Assembly (NCBI GenBank): GCA_022496805.1 | Contig: CM040092.1 | Location: 21,284,113 to 21,348,112 of the forward strand | Length of the DNA: 64,000 nucleotides | Reading direction: 5' to 3' | From: Pohlia nutans | Lineage: Eukaryota; Streptophyta; Bryopsida; Bryales; Mniaceae | In this document: piece by piece, positions 33,927 through 47,372 of the stretch | Layout: every line of letters starts with the position of its first letter | How positions within the stretch are numbered: position 1 is the stretch's first letter | Notes under the pieces: generated by a model | The model's database searches: none | The model's input: the letters and a program-made list of their open reading frames with translations, nothing else | Told to the model about the DNA's origin: nothing | Translations under genes and position numbers: made by a program

Positions 33927-36900
33927 GTGAGTTTGAGCACCCGGATAGTTTAGAATAATCTTTAGTGTGTACATGATAATCTAGTCAGTTGGATGGAAGT
34001 TGCTATCATGCAGAGGCTCGTTTGATGATAAATTATATGTATTTATTTAGTATAATTAGTGTGCCACTTGTGCTTGTCACTTGTTGAATTGTGCAACTCG
34101 GAATAGGGGTTTTCAAGCATTGTGAAGGTCCTCAAATTTCATCTAATGATTTTAGAGACATCTGTTGTGAAAGAAAATTATAAAACTTGATAGAAAAATA
34201 GATATACAAGTTAGGCACAAAATCCTACATTTAGAAGTTGGAAGAGAAGTTCCATAACATTCAACTAGTGCTACCTCCGACTTGCCTCCAAGGAGAATGA
34301 GAGGCATATTCTTCATCATCTTCCATGGCCCATTAATAGCTATTCATTTTTCCTGACAGTGGGAAATTTAGATGACTGGCATGTGTGCATGGTAGCAACG
34401 AGGGAGGTGGAGAACCCATGTGTTGTACATTCATCCCTTTTATGCATGAAGATCCCAACTCGTGCATGGATGGAAAGCCAGACCACACATTGACTACCTT
34501 ACATGGCGTATTTAGTGTCCCGGGATACTATTTTAAAATCCAAACACTATTTTTAAATCCAAACACTATTTTTAAACCCAGATACTATTTAATTTTAGGG
34601 AGATATAGTGTCCTCGTAAGACAAAAATGAATGTAGTGTTTCAATGACATATCGCAACTTTATAATAAATATGGCATGCCACCTCATGTCACTCTCATTA
34701 CTTGAAAAGAACATGGCACTCTCAATGAAAACGAGGATGACAAGTGGCGAACTCCTATTTAGTGTCAGGGACACTATTTCTCTTCACCTTTGAACGAATT
34801 GTGGTAAAAGACATCAATTCTCCTTGAACACTAAATACAACATTCAGTGAAGTGAATGTTTAGTCTACTTTGCTTTCAACATGCGTTATTTAAAAAAAAA
34901 ATCAAAAATAATGAATAAATTATATTTAATTTAATTTTCAAAAGTAATGTGGTCTTTCTATGCAAGAGGAATTTAACACATTCTTTGTCTCTTTTCAAAT
35001 AACAAGTGAAGGTGGCTAACGGGTACGCCATGTCGTCATAAATCAAAACATGTGTCTTTAAGAAAACAAGGTAGAAATGTTGTGACTAAATCACCAAACA
35101 ACTACTAATACATGGTCGCTCAAAATTGATTAATGGATCTTATAGTTGAGGCCATTTAATAACCAATTCAAATCCTTCAATGGATGAAATTAAAACTAAG
35201 GCCCTACTAATCTTTGCACTAGTAATAATTAAAATTAAAATGAAAATATAATTTTCTACATGGTGTGTGTCTAAGTTATACATCTAATCCATGAATTTTA
35301 TTTCACTTTCATTTCTATTGGTGTATGCCAAAACCACACATTTCATTTTTATTTGTAATAAAATCTTTCAATTTCAAAATATTTTTTCAAAATTTTAAAT
35401 CAAAGTAAAAACTAGAGTTTAGTTGTTGTTGTAGCTTCATTTTATAAGAAAGTTCAAAATATAAGAGATCATTCTAATGGGTGAAATTGATACCGGTATA
35501 TGAGTTCATATGAAATCCAAAATTACATTAAATAAAATTCAAATATCGTGGTGTAATCATTTCATCAAATTTTCCATTTACTCAATTTTATTTTTAAATT
35601 GTTACGTTTTTCATTTTTAATGTTACTAATTTTTTTATTGTTAATTCTTCAATTTTAGGTGTTTGAATTGTTAGATTTTTTTATTTTTAACATTTATACA
35701 TGTTAAACAACTTTCAATTTTTTTTTAAAAATTTGGATATTTTACCACTTGTGTAAATTACAAACTTAGATCTTATTCAATTCATTTTTTATTTTTTATT
35801 TTGCCCTTTGTTTCATTTATCCATTTTCTTTTCTAAAATAAGATTTAAAAATGTCTTTCCATATAATACTTAGTACCAAGTCTTTTTGTGCAATAGCTAA
35901 TTAAATATAAAAGTGTCATGGACTCAATTAAAATGTGGAAAGAGTCAAGTAGCCTCAAATGATGCCAATGGTTGTTTAAAAATCAAAGACCTTACATGCA
36001 TCAAGTCCTACATCAATTGCAATTCAAAAGTCATCATTGGATTTCATATTTGTGAAAAGATATAGTAAAATTAAGTAAAAGGCATATAATTTGGTTTCTA
36101 TTGAAAAGCCATCAATTTCATTTGAAAATTCATAATGGATGATTTTGTATTTGACTTCTCTTCAATACAAGTGAATAAGTGATGATCTATTTCAATTTGT
36201 CAATTTTTTTATTTGTCAATTGTTGAACTTGTTTTTATTTTATTTTATTCAATCCAATTATTTAAATTTCATTGTTTTTCATTTATATTCTAATATTTTA
36301 CTTTGAAAATATGAGTAGATATTGATATAACTATATAAGTGTCTATTATATGAGAAAACGCAAAGAGAGTGCAAATTATTTATCAAATGTAAAGAGAGAC
36401 TAGAGTCTGTATTCAATATTGCATAAAAAGACGCAAAAAAATAATTCTAATTCTCAAAAGCACATAGAAAAATACAATGGTATAAGATGAATTTTTTAAC
36501 CAATTAACCAAAAGAGAACCAACCTTAGTTGTTGCTCCTCATTGAATGTTGTTTGGATAAAAATGGTTGTAATAAAATAATTCTACATTATAGGGGACAA
36601 AGTTGGTTGAATTTTTATCTGAAAATGAATGTTGAAATTTTTTGGAATTTTTTTTCAATTTTATTGTGTATATTGAAAAAGGAAATTTTGAATAATATTT
36701 TCAAATGTTCTATTTACCAAACCAAAAGAATCTATTAATTATCATAGATGCACCAATTCTACCCTCTACCTATAGTATAAGTCAAGGCCTAAAAAGGTCA
36801 TCTTTAAAATAAAATGAATTTAAGAAATTACTAATACATTGTGTGGAAAGACATAAATAAAAGGAGTAGACTTATGCCAAATATAGAAAGATGTGATTAG

Positions 36901-37842
36901 ACTTATAATGAATAACTTTCATTCTACTAAAACTTCTCCAATCACAATAATTCTTAAGCAATAATTCTTAATATCACAATTACACAATAATGTTACTAGT
37001 GACCCTATTTTTCACCTATCTACCAAAGTATGATATAATACAACACGTATATACCTTTTTTCTTTTATACATATATAATTCATCAAAATATATTTATTTT
37101 GGATAAACTCATTTCTTGTTCCAACACCAAACGCCTCCTTAATACATTTGTTTTTTTATTATCACCGTGATAAGTGGTGCATATTGTCAAACAAATATAT
37201 AATTTGCACCTTCACAATGTTTGAACTTCATAATCATCTAAATACCAATAATTTTCTGAAGTCAATACAATGGTTTTATTTAAAAATTTATCAACATTTC
37301 TTTTAAAAACATACTACCAAAAAGAATCCTTATGTCTAGAGTCTTATACATTATTCATTCAAGTCTAAAATGCAAGACTTGTGCCATGTTCAATACTTTT
37401 TTCAAACTTATTTTTCATAATACATATTTTTTTTATTTGAGGAATATATTGAGCATTTAAGCTAGTTGGATTATTTTCTATCCTTTTGGCTTAATTGCTT
37501 TTAAAACTATCCAAAATAAAAGTTCGTTTACCTTTGATTCAATCATGTTTTTATTCAAAAATTATTCTTCAAATGTTTATTGTTTAATTTAATTTTTTTA
37601 TTTTCATGTAATTGTAATTTTTGTTGTTTGATTATATGAAATTGCATTTTTCATACATCATTCACTTAATATGTGTTTCATAACAATCAAATTTCATGTC
37701 ATTGAGATCTTTTGGTATATGGGAATTCAATTTTTAGTACTTTTGCTTACTATTTTTGAAAATTAAATTTTAATCTATGAAATAAGAGAAGGTTTTAGTC
37801 ATCAATCACTTGGATTTAGAGTTCTAGACACCGTGTAATACT
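33927..37842. other. Gene-empty AT-rich spacer
   Basis: Very AT-rich, with a short repeat cluster at 34525-34590 and TTTAGTGTC motifs at about 34510 and 34757. No coding region, RNA gene or complete transposon could be supported. Confidence 0.55.
34525..34590. repeat. Three imperfect ~21-bp tandem units
   Basis: The unit CAAACACTATTTTTAAATC and its variants repeat about three times. The adjacent TTTAGTGTCCCGGGATACT recurs as TTTAGTGTCAGGGACACT at about 34757. They may be remnants of a small element. Confidence 0.55.
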
Positions 37843-40482
37843 ATGGCTCAAAAAAAAGAGAAGGAAGATCCTGAGCGTAAAATGAATGCATCTAAAAGGG
37901 CAAGTTTAAGAAGGAAGTCAAGTATGATGGAAGATGTGAAGAAAAAAGGTGTTCCTGGTACTTTATTCAAACCTAAAGAATCCAAGCCTTACAAAAAATC
38001 ATTAACAACAACAGAGATAAGAGCTCAAGAAAATGCTGAAGCTCTTCGAAAGTTATCTATGGTAATAATAAATTCATATTTCATTTTGTATGTAGTTCAT
38101 TGCATGAACATCATACTCCAATCTAACAATAAACAAAGCTATGACATATATTAGTACTTTTTAGTAGTCTTTGATAAAGAAATAAACATTTGTTGATCTT
38201 TTTTTGCTTTATTTAAAACTAGTATCCACCATAAACATATTTAATAAATTTAATTAGAAATTGGTGTACCAATTAACATGCAATGTTTTTTCATTACACA
38301 AATTTGATAAATTTTCACTCAACCCATAATTTAAAATCATGAAGATTCATATAAATAATCTTTCAACTATTAATTAGATTATTTTTAAAGCATTTATAGT
38401 TTGAATGTAATTGGGGAAAAATGAATATTTATTAAAATTCTTAATAGCAACAAGCAAGTGGTTTTTTGTTCTTTTATAATTTACAAAAAAATTAATAATT
38501 TTTTAAGCAAATTCTTATGTTTGATATTCTTTGATACATTATGGTTGAAAAGTTTTTTTATTAGATTTTATTTTGTAGACTTATTGATTAATTAAGAAAA
38601 GAAAACTAGAAAAAATTTAATTAATTTTTTTGTTAATTCAAAATTTATCACTTAATTATTTTGGAAAATTGAAGCAAACCTTATTTCAATATAAGAATAA
38701 TCATTTCATACCCAAAACTTTTAGTTTGTTCATTTTAGTAAGAAAAGCTAAATTAAAAAAATAAAAAATAAAAAACCTTGCAATATCGTTATCATTTTAA
38801 AATTTCAATAAACTTAATTGTATCATGCCATGCAAAATATGAATTGATATATCCTACTAAGTGCAGATATGAGTTGATATTTATTTTTTGATTATTAGGA
38901 TTAGTTCGATTATATATTGAGAGTTTTGATACTTATAAATAAATAAATTTTCAATTAATTATAAAAACTTAAGATAATACAAGCTATTTAGATTCTAGTG
39001 GCATTAGTTAATAGGATTGGAGAAGCACTGTTTGTAAATTACTCAAAACCTGTGTATGCATAGATAATAAATTAAACTCTTATATGTATATCAAATCATT
39101 AAAATTTTAGTTCATGTACAGATACATTTTAAGCTTTTGAAAATCATCATTTGCAAATATATCATTTGTGATCATCTAGACATAAATATTTCAAAATACC
39201 TAAACCACAATAGTTTTTATTATAGTTGGATTTGTTTTTATAGCATATCATAAAAATCTCATATAAAATGAAAGCTATTTTTATATTTCCTCAATAATGC
39301 TCCAAAAGTGGATTTAAAATCGAATATTTATAAAAAAATACAACACTTTACTTCAAATTATTTCAAACATTGGATTTTTTGTACTCACCCATATTTAGAC
39401 ATACATACATACATAATTAAGAAAGTGAAAAGACATAGAATCAACTAGTAAATAATTAGAGTCAATAACTGTATTTAACATTTATTGGAATATCGTTTTG
39501 ATTATACACTTATAAAAACATTAAACATTACATATTTCAAAAAATCCATTAATGTAAATCAATTCATTTAATTATAAAAGCTAACAAATTTAAACATATT
39601 TTTTGAAAGAAGGAGATAGAAAAGATATACAGCCTCTCAAATGGCCCTTTGTTCTTCCATTCATAGCATTTCAGCATAACTTTCATTCATAAAATTTTCA
39701 TGATGTGTAAAATATTGAAAGCAAGACTAACTAAAAGCTTTATTTCAATGGTTTGCATAGTTATCCCACATGTATTGTTAGAGTTGGTCTTTCTTTCTTC
39801 TTTGTTTGTTTTTTTGAAATGCATTATTTTAAATCGAAATCCTCATATACAAAAACAAATCCATAAAAGTTCAATTCTATTGAAACGTTATAGTATTTAA
39901 GAAAATAAACTAAAATAGAAAATATTAGGCTTACATTTTAATGTTACTAAAACGTATATCTTCCACACAAATTTTGACACATGGTTTTAAAATGTTTAGA
40001 TGTTTTGATAAATGGAACATCCATTTTATGGTCATATTAATAGAGAGGCTAAATTTATTTAAAATTTCTATATGAATGAGGTATTTACCTTCTAAAAGAC
40101 CAAATTGAACTTAAATGAATCCCTGTATTTTTGTTTACACTTTTGAGCAAATCATATGGGGACTGTTTTTGGTACAACTTTACCTATTTATCTAACCAAC
40201 ACGTGCAATATTGTTCTCTAATTCTTTTGACATATAATATGGTGTAATTTGAATTATGATTTTTAGAATATGATCAATTCAACTTGTCATTTTCAAACCT
40301 TTGTCTTTGAGGGGTTATAATACAATTGAACAATATATTAAATATGTATATATATTTTTGGTGATTATTGAGCAAATTGTAGAATTTGTGGAGAAGAATA
40401 AATGCTGGATATACACTTTTCAAGAATCCAATTAATAGTCTTTATTTTGATTCATTCAGATGGCTTCCAGAATTGGTAAGTG

Positions 40483-40513
<31 letters not shown>

Positions 40514-41315
40514 AATAAAAAAGAAAAAAAAGAAAAAGAAAAAATAAAAAAGAAAAAAGAAAAAACATATTGATAGTTGTTTAGTTTCAAATGCTTGCTT
40601 AGTCATCAGTTATGTTAAATGGGCATGGAAATCAACACTAAGGCATTTCAGGGTGATTTTATTGGGCTCTTATTACGAAGTTTGGTTTATTTTGTTTTAT
40701 TGTACAAAGTTCAGTTCCATTTTTATGGGGTTCATGTCCCGGGGGCTGCACCACGGGCATGAGTATACGTGAGTGCACAGAAGGGGTATTAATTTGAACA
40801 CTGTCGTATTACGTATACATACAATAAACACATTTAGAACTGAAAATTTTCAGGTATACTTACATTAAACATATATTTTAAAACGAAATATATCTCTATA
40901 CAAAGGTATTTAGACATACATCCTAATTTTTAAAAGGGATCATGAATGCAAGTGATTCTTAAACATAATGTAGAGTGCACCCCTGGGGTTCATGTTTTAC
41001 AAAGTTTAGTTTATTTTTGACAAATACAAGTGTTGCAAAATACAGAAGGAGCCCACTTTGAGAGACTTCATGCACATGAGGGATGCCTTTTCAGAATTTA
41101 CGGAAGCTCTTGCAAGAGCAAATATGGCATGGCCAAAACCACCAAGGCCACCTCTTGTATTTATTCCGGCAAAAGAAAAAGCTAGATTAAAAGCTGAACG
41201 AATGGCAGAAAGAGCAGCCCAAAAGCTTAAAGGAATGATTAAAATGGGTATGGTTACTCCAGGTACCAAATTACCAGGTAACAACGAAACAAAGGTTAAA
41301 AAGGGTGCAAAATAA
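37843..41315 (+). CDS. Unrecognised small basic protein, two-exon model
   Basis: Exon 1 is 37843-38061 (73 codons from MAQKKEKEDPERKMNASKRA) and ends at ATG|GTAATA. Exon 2 is 41046-41315, starts KEPTLRDFMHMRDAF after a TACAG acceptor and ends KVKKGAK stop. Both junctions are phase 0, giving 162 residues around a 2,984-nt AT-rich intron. The protein is lysine- and arginine-rich, with KKKGVPGTLFKPKESKPYKK, then an alanine-rich helical stretch (AKEKARLKAERMAERAAQK) and a WPKPPRPPLVFIP segment. I recognise no family. Codon use in both exons looks coding and contrasts with the AT-rich surroundings. Nuclear or nucleic-acid-associated function is possible from charge only. Confidence 0.5.
40482..40566. 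repeat. A-rich low-complexity tract
   Basis: An 85-nt run of AAAAATAAA/AAAAGAAA units inside the long intron of the 37843 gene. Simple sequence only. Confidence 0.85.
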
Positions 41316-41406
41316 GACATATAGAAAGAATAAAATATATGTTAATTAAGGGTCAATGTTTCTTTTTGATGGACGCCAAGTTTGTCATAGTCATGTACTC
41401 GTCTCT

Positions 41407-42286
41407 TTAACCCCTAAAGGACTGATTACACTAGTAGAAAAGGTGGCACTGCCGAGGGAGATGCCCATGCAAGTAGTGCCCAATTTCACGCATGCACAAT
41501 GATTTTGCCTGGGCATGTCCCTGGGGAGCGCCACCTTTTCTACTAGTGCTAGGAGCTTTGGGTTTAGTCTAGATATTGTAGGAAGAAAAATCCAAAAAGA
41601 AATCACCTGCGGGGAGTACTGGAAACGTGCTCTCTTCGTTCACAGTGTGATGTTTGTAATCTGTAGTTGTGCAATGGAAAAAAAAAACATCCGTTTGTTT
41701 CAAAAAAGAAAAAAGAAAAAAAACCCCTAAAGGACTGCAGTTTTTCTTGTTTTTGAGCATCAGTTTCACCTCTTTCTATTCATTTTCTTGTCAATATTCT
41801 TTTTCCTCTTGATAGAAAATACCAAATCAAACATTTAAATAAAATTTAAGATTTTTTTTGACCAATTTAACAATTTTTCCCATGTCTTCAAAGACGGTCA
41901 AAAAATATTCAAAAAGACTGCAATTTCATCTTTTCACTTCAAACGCTATAATCTTGCAATCTGTACGGTCAAATTCTATGAAAATTTTACCATGCACTCT
42001 CCTAGTAATCTATAACAAGATCCTACAGTTAGAGTTGAAAAATAATAATTTCTAAGGTTTATTTTGAGCCCTGCCTGCACTACCCATTCTCCCCCCAAAA
42101 ACCCCTTTTGCTCCATAACTTCCACTTAAAAAGTTGGAATCAAAAAAAAATTAGATCCCCATTTTTGTATTGATATAACAAATTTACATAATTTATTTCA
42201 AAATATAAAAATAAAAACTGACACTATGGGAACCTACCCGAACATTGAAATGTCTTAGTTAGGACACTTGGTCCTTTAGGGGTTAA
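41407..42286. mobile_element. TTAA-type element(s), family F, with duplicated left end
   Basis: Left ends TTAACCCCTAAAGGACTGAT (41407) and AACCCCTAAAGGACTGCAG (about 41720) share one right end, TTGGTCCTTTAGGGGTTAA (42268-42286). The right end extends into TGTCCTAACTAAGACATTT in reverse, matching the ends of 14930-17727. The inner 570 bp resemble the nested element at 15693-16092. The first part also carries an inserted CACTA-type MITE. Confidence 0.62.
41429..41548. mobile_element. 120-bp MITE with CACTAGTAGAAAAGGTGGC ends
   Basis: Perfect 19-bp terminal inverted repeats, CACTAGTAGAAAAGGTGGC and its complement, surround about 80 bp. The CACTA-like terminus suggests a CACTA-derived MITE; flanking TTA and CTA triplets could be a mutated 3-bp target duplication. 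It is inserted in a TTAA-type element. Confidence 0.8.
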
Positions 42287-43139
42287 GATGTAATGGACAC
42301 TAAATTATTAAAATGTACATATTTGAAGATTTGAAAATTTCTAACATAGGGCCCAACTTCCTAACATTAGATATAGAATTCTAAATAGAATTATATTTCA
42401 TAGCATTTAATCAATAGTCTAAAGTTTATGCTACTAGTGTTAATTATGTATTAAAAACCTAATACCGGTAGACGATATGCATTTAGTATTCAAAACCAAA
42501 TTTGACTTAAAATAGATCTTTGTTGAAGGCTAGAAGGTTGGAACAAAAATTTATAAACATCATTTGTAACACTGAATAGTGAACATATTCAAAGTAAAAT
42601 CAACATGTAAAGCAATCATTAGTAAAATTGGTACCTGAGTGGACCAAAATTTAAGACTACACTTTTGCAATAGTCTTTTGAGAAAACCAAAGTGTAATTA
42701 CATGCATGTATGAATAGTGAAAACTTATGAAAAACCCAAGTTGGTATTGTCATGGATTTGATATTGGTGAATTGGATATTGTAGTGATTTAAAAAATAAA
42801 AATGATTTCAATTGTGTTGATTAAATTTGACCAATCGTGTGTTGACATTTTTAATTAAGTTGACATGACAATTACTTGGAATTGACTCAACAACAGTACT
42901 TAAAAAAACTATAGAGCTTGAAAACAATACTCACAATTAAAGACTACTAATATTATAAATTATATAATATCAAAGCAAGCAGTTCCAAATGAGCACAACA
43001 AGTAAACAATTTTTTTACTCTGACTTGAAAGCTTTGACCTGAATTATCTATAGTAAATATAATATTGAATGGCATGTACCCACATCCTAAAATAATATTT
43101 TCCTTTCAATTAGAACATTTGTTAAAATTGGGGGTAAAG
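42287..43139. other. Non-coding AT-rich spacer
   Basis: No gene or clear repeat is visible between the TTAA element ending at 42286 and the decayed family C copy. Confidence 0.5.
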
Positions 43140-43500
43140 ATCATGTTCTAGTGTTATAAACCTTTCTATTTCGGAAAAAATGATGTTCTTTCATTTGATT
43201 TTTTTTAAGAATCTTCTTTTAGAATAGGATGTCTAGTTTTAACCAATCATACCAATATTCCAAATTCTAAAAATAATTTTAATTTTTTTGATAAATATTA
43301 AATGGTAAGTGCTTCTCAATTCATTAAATGAGTGTCTAAAACATTTTTTGAAAATTTGACGGTGTAGATAATTACTAAACATCACGTTCTCATTTTCTCT
43401 TTTGGACCAAACTTCCTCAAAGTTGCAGAAGTAACATTTTATAACACATCTAACGGGACATCTAAGTTTGCCCTTATCCCCTCTGTCATTTAGGGGTTAA
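43140..43500. mobile_element. Partial TTAA-type element, family C (right part)
   Basis: Only the right end is clear: CTGTCATTTAGGGGTTAA at 43483-43500. The body matches 4600-4893 in motif order (ATGATGTTC, AACCAATCAT, TATAACACATCTA). The left end is decayed or deleted. Confidence 0.6.
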
Positions 43501-44678
43501 GCACTTTTGAATTGTGAACATAGTATTTTAGTAGGATAAATGAGGTTAATAATTGTATAAAAAATATTTATGAAAATCAATGATAGGCTAAAAATGGATT
43601 TTGAAAGAGATTTTAAGAGTGGGAATAAGGAAAGCCATGTCCTTTGAAGTTAACAATACCAGTTCATTTGCTTTGTAGGATTATTGATTTTGAAACATTT
43701 ATGTTTAACTTAAATTCACGAATTACAAATCACTTTTGGTGAAGCAATTTATACATATGAAAATCAACCCTAACTTGGCATAGTAAAAATGTTAAAAAGC
43801 TGCAAGAGCATATCCCTAATCTATAACCTGCTTTTTAAATTAAAAAATGGAAAGAGCAATTCACAACAACATTACGATGTCATTCTAACACATTAGAACT
43901 ACTTCAATGCCCTAAGTCCCAACGCATCAAAAAGACATCCTAACATCATTCTAAGCCGGGGGATGATTGGCCGAAAAGTAAACCACGTGAGAACAACTAT
44001 TAGGGTACTTTTTATTCATTGGCAGAAAAATATATATAAACTTTGGATCTACCATAACCTACTTAAATTGCAGAATATGTAATTATATAATTTAGCATAC
44101 TTGAAAAAAAAACCACTTTAGATTTGAGGTAGAAAAGAATTAGTATGATGAAAAGTAGAGAAAAAAAAATTAAAATAGAATGAGTATATTCACAACTACT
44201 ACATGCAAAATGGACGAAAAATTGTATGACATGGGGATCAAACTGTGAATGAAGACCTAAAGTGGTATAGTAACCTACCATGAAAATTCTCACCATATTA
44301 TGAATGAAAATCCATATTATAGTAACCTACCATGAAAATTCTTACCTGTCACCCAAAACCAAGAAATTGGTATTTCTTCCAAAGCTACCCATGTCACCAT
44401 TTTTTGTGATCTCTTCATGAAATTTTCCAAATTTCAAGAATATCAAGCTAGTTTTTGGTCTACTTTTTGATTTTTAGATATTGAGCATTTTATTAAATTT
44501 TTAACCCTTGTGGTTCAAAATTTGACTTTCATTCTGGAACACAAAAGCCTATCAAATTTTCAAAATAATTTTTTGGGGGGATTCTTTTTGCACAATATGG
44601 TTTTCTATTGTGAAATTCACCATCCACCAAAGAATTAGATTATTTGTAATTATTTTTAGTTATAATGATATTTTTATC
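43501..44678. other. Non-coding AT-rich spacer
   Basis: No supported gene. CCTACCATGAAAATTC occurs twice (about 44275 and 44328), a short direct repeat. Confidence 0.45.
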
Positions 44679-44689
44679 TCATTTAAACC

Positions 44690-45101
44690 TCAATAATGAC
44701 AAGAAAAGATATGTAACTGTGGAATTTTTAAGGGTTACGATGGTCAACTTCAACAAGTTAAGATGAATCCTAATCAGTGAGTCATCAACCATTAATGACT
44801 CATTGACATGACCATAGCAAATATCATGCAAACTTAGAAATATCAAAAAGTTTGATGAACTAATCACTAAATCAACAAATGTCATACTAATCCAATTGAG
44901 AATGTCAAGAAGATCCTCAAAGATTCTGTTTAGCATGGTCCAAGCATTGCCCGAAATATGGAGGAGTTGAGGCAAATTCTTGAATGCCAATGGAATTTGA
45001 TTTGTGAAAATAATCTCCTCGAGTTGTGTTAGTATATGCCTTCCAAATTGGAAGCAACAATCAAAGCAAAGGATGGACACATGTATTGGTAGGTTGTTCA
45101 A
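44690..45101 (-). pseudogene. Possible leucine-rich-repeat remnant
   Basis: The minus-strand frame reads with LRR-like spacing: LTQLEEIIFTNQIPLAFKNL, then LPQLLHISGNAW and further leucine-rich segments. The pattern suggests a decayed plant LRR gene fragment without start, kinase or NB-ARC parts. Hydrophobic chance coding in AT-rich DNA is a serious alternative. Confidence 0.25.
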
Positions 45102-45867
45102 GTTTAGAGATCATTAAATCACTTTTGTGTGGAGAAGTATAGACAATTAAATAGTTGTAGAGTTTGAAGTAGTCAAATGTAATAGGCGACAATTAATATG
45201 GCATTGCTTTTATATGAAAAAATTTAACTTTAATGAAATCTCTTCTAACTAGAAAGTTGTTGATTTTTATATTTTTAAGTGGCGGGTCCAATTGGAGCTT
45301 TAAAAATCTATCATAAATGATTTAAAATAAACTTGTAAGGTCAAACACCAAAATCACTTTAAAATTTCACCAAAAATCAATGTTCTATTTTTGGAAAGTG
45401 AAACTTGGTGTGATTGATTGTAGTAGTGTTAAATAAAAATATACTTTGAAAATTTTACAAAACATCAATTCCGTGTCAATTTAGATCAATTTTCTCATTG
45501 ATGAATAGAAGAGGTGACAATTTTTTTGGTGTTATATCATCTCTTTCTCGATTTGAGTGAGTTTAGAGTGAGTCTAATCCCTAATTGCCTAGGAGGCCAA
45601 AATCTAATTTATGAATGTAATTCACTATTGAATTCCAACTCCTACATGGATGATGTTTCATCCAATTCTTTTCTTGAAAGATTTTTGTGGGTCATACCAC
45701 CTCTTCAAGTTAAATTTAGATCATTCAAGCTATTTTTGGATTTTACATGGTCCCAATTATACAAAGAGTCATAAAAACGGTTCAACATGTAGTGTATTTT
45801 GGATTTTTCTATTTTTTCATCTTTAACTAAATTTAGGACATGAAAATGAGTTCTATTGCATCTGAGC

Positions 45868-46415
45868 TTTACCCTTTAACGTCCTGATTCAACATTGTTT
45901 TCAAAGAAGCGTTATAAAATGTGTGATGAAAACCAAAAATGGGGTTGATGGTCAAAGCAAAGTTATAAATGTCAATGTGAAGATCACATTTGTAGGGTTG
46001 GATTCATTCTATTTTTATTTAATATTTTTAAATTAGTTTTGCAAGGTTTTATCTTGAAATTCAATTTAAAATCCCAAAATAACAAAAAAATTTAAAAATA
46101 TGGTAATGAAATTGGAATAACATGCACTACAAGATGGTATGGTTTCCATTATTTGATTCTACTTATTTTTGGAAAATCATATTTAAGGTCCCACTTAGTG
46201 AACTAAGAATGAAATTTGACTTAAACCAATCCTGTTGTTTTTCTAAAAATCAGAATAACCTATTTTGAAGATCCAAACTGTACAAAGGCTAGTCAGCTTG
46301 CTCAAGAACTAAGAGAATTTTTGGTGGATGAAAACTGTCCAATTTGGATGAGAATCTAGCAGTTTCAATCTGTGCGTCGTCCACATAGTGCACGCTGGCG
46401 CGTTAAAAGGGTTAG
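45868..46415. mobile_element. Decayed TTAA-type element (family E relative)
   Basis: The left end TTTACCCTTTAACGTCCTG and the right end GCGCGTTAAAAGGGTTAG are about 548 bp apart, close to the 554 bp of 5726-6279, which starts the same way. Both outer TTAAs have one substitution. Confidence 0.5.
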
Positions 46416-46853
46416 CTAACAAAATGAAGCTTACCAAGCCTAGGTTCTACTGCACTCTGAATTTTTGAAAGACTCTAAAAATTGAATGTTCTATTGGAGT
46501 TACAAGTTCGACATGTATTACCATGGTGTAGCAAAAATTTCTAAATTTAGTTACACGGATGATTTTCATTTACTATAATGTTCTTCATTGTCATTTATAC
46601 CTTTGGTAAAAAAATTGGAAAATTTTGAGTACATTTTGTAATTAATATGAATATTTTTTACAATCACTTCAAAAAATCATAGTAATTTCAAATTTTCATT
46701 AAATTTTATGAAAAAATCATGATTTGTAGTAGACACATGGCTTCATCTACTAAAAATATGAAATTGAATACTTATCTTATTTATAGTGGGAAACTTGAGT
46801 GTGACATGTAAAGCATGATTCCATTGTCATAGGCCCAGGCATTCAGGGGTTAA
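46416..46853. mobile_element. TTAA-type right end without a clear left end
   Basis: CCCAGGCATTCAGGGGTTAA ends at 46853. No convincing complementary left end was found upstream, though the AT-rich body resembles family E. Boundary at left is arbitrary. Confidence 0.35.
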
Positions 46854-47091
46854 GTTGAAAGAGTGATGATGTCATTGGTGGTTACCACCACTATTTATGG
46901 TTTAGCGTTGATCTGTGAGATACACGGTAACCTTACGTCCTGGTGAAATGCATTTCAAGGTTATCGACAAATTTCTGATAATATCAGCCTGCCTCTCTAC
47001 AAGCCAAGATATGGAAGGAAGGATTTGCTACAGCTTTATGCCGATCATAAATTAACCAAACATCCATGGGATAGATACCAATAATAAGAAA

Positions 47092-47267
47092 CACAGGGAG
47101 AGATAAAGACATTCCCACATAGGAGTTTCATATGGGAAGTGGGACAAAAGTCCCACAATTGTAACTTTCCTGGGGTGATTGTAGTGTATTTTTGATCTGA
47201 GAAAGTTACAATTGTGGGAAATTTGTCCACGTTTCCCATATGGGAATCTTGATTTTATCTCCCTGTG
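47092..47267. mobile_element. 176-bp foldback MITE in the 3' flank of the Dicer-like gene
   Basis: It begins CACAGGGAGAGATAAAGACA and ends with the complement of CACAGGGAGATAAAATCAAG. The complementarity continues inward through CATATGGGAA, GTGGGACAAA and TCCCACAATTGTAACTTTC. Nearly the whole element folds into one hairpin with a small loop. AAA flanks both sides. It lies 106 bases past the Dicer-like stop codon, so it may be transcribed in that 3' UTR. Confidence 0.82.
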
Positions 47268-47372
47268 AAACTTCATAGTTATATCACAAAATTGGATGTT
47301 AAAGCTCCTCAAACAACTCCTCAGCTCAGGGACCGCACAGCAAGCAGACAATGGACGTAGTCAGTCAGGAAC

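Noticed and set aside
40460..40475. Possible 16-nt micro-exon (ATGGCTTCCAGAATTG) in the long intron of the 37843 gene
   Set aside because: It has AG and GTAAGT borders but shifts the frame of the following exon, which joins directly in phase 0 without it.
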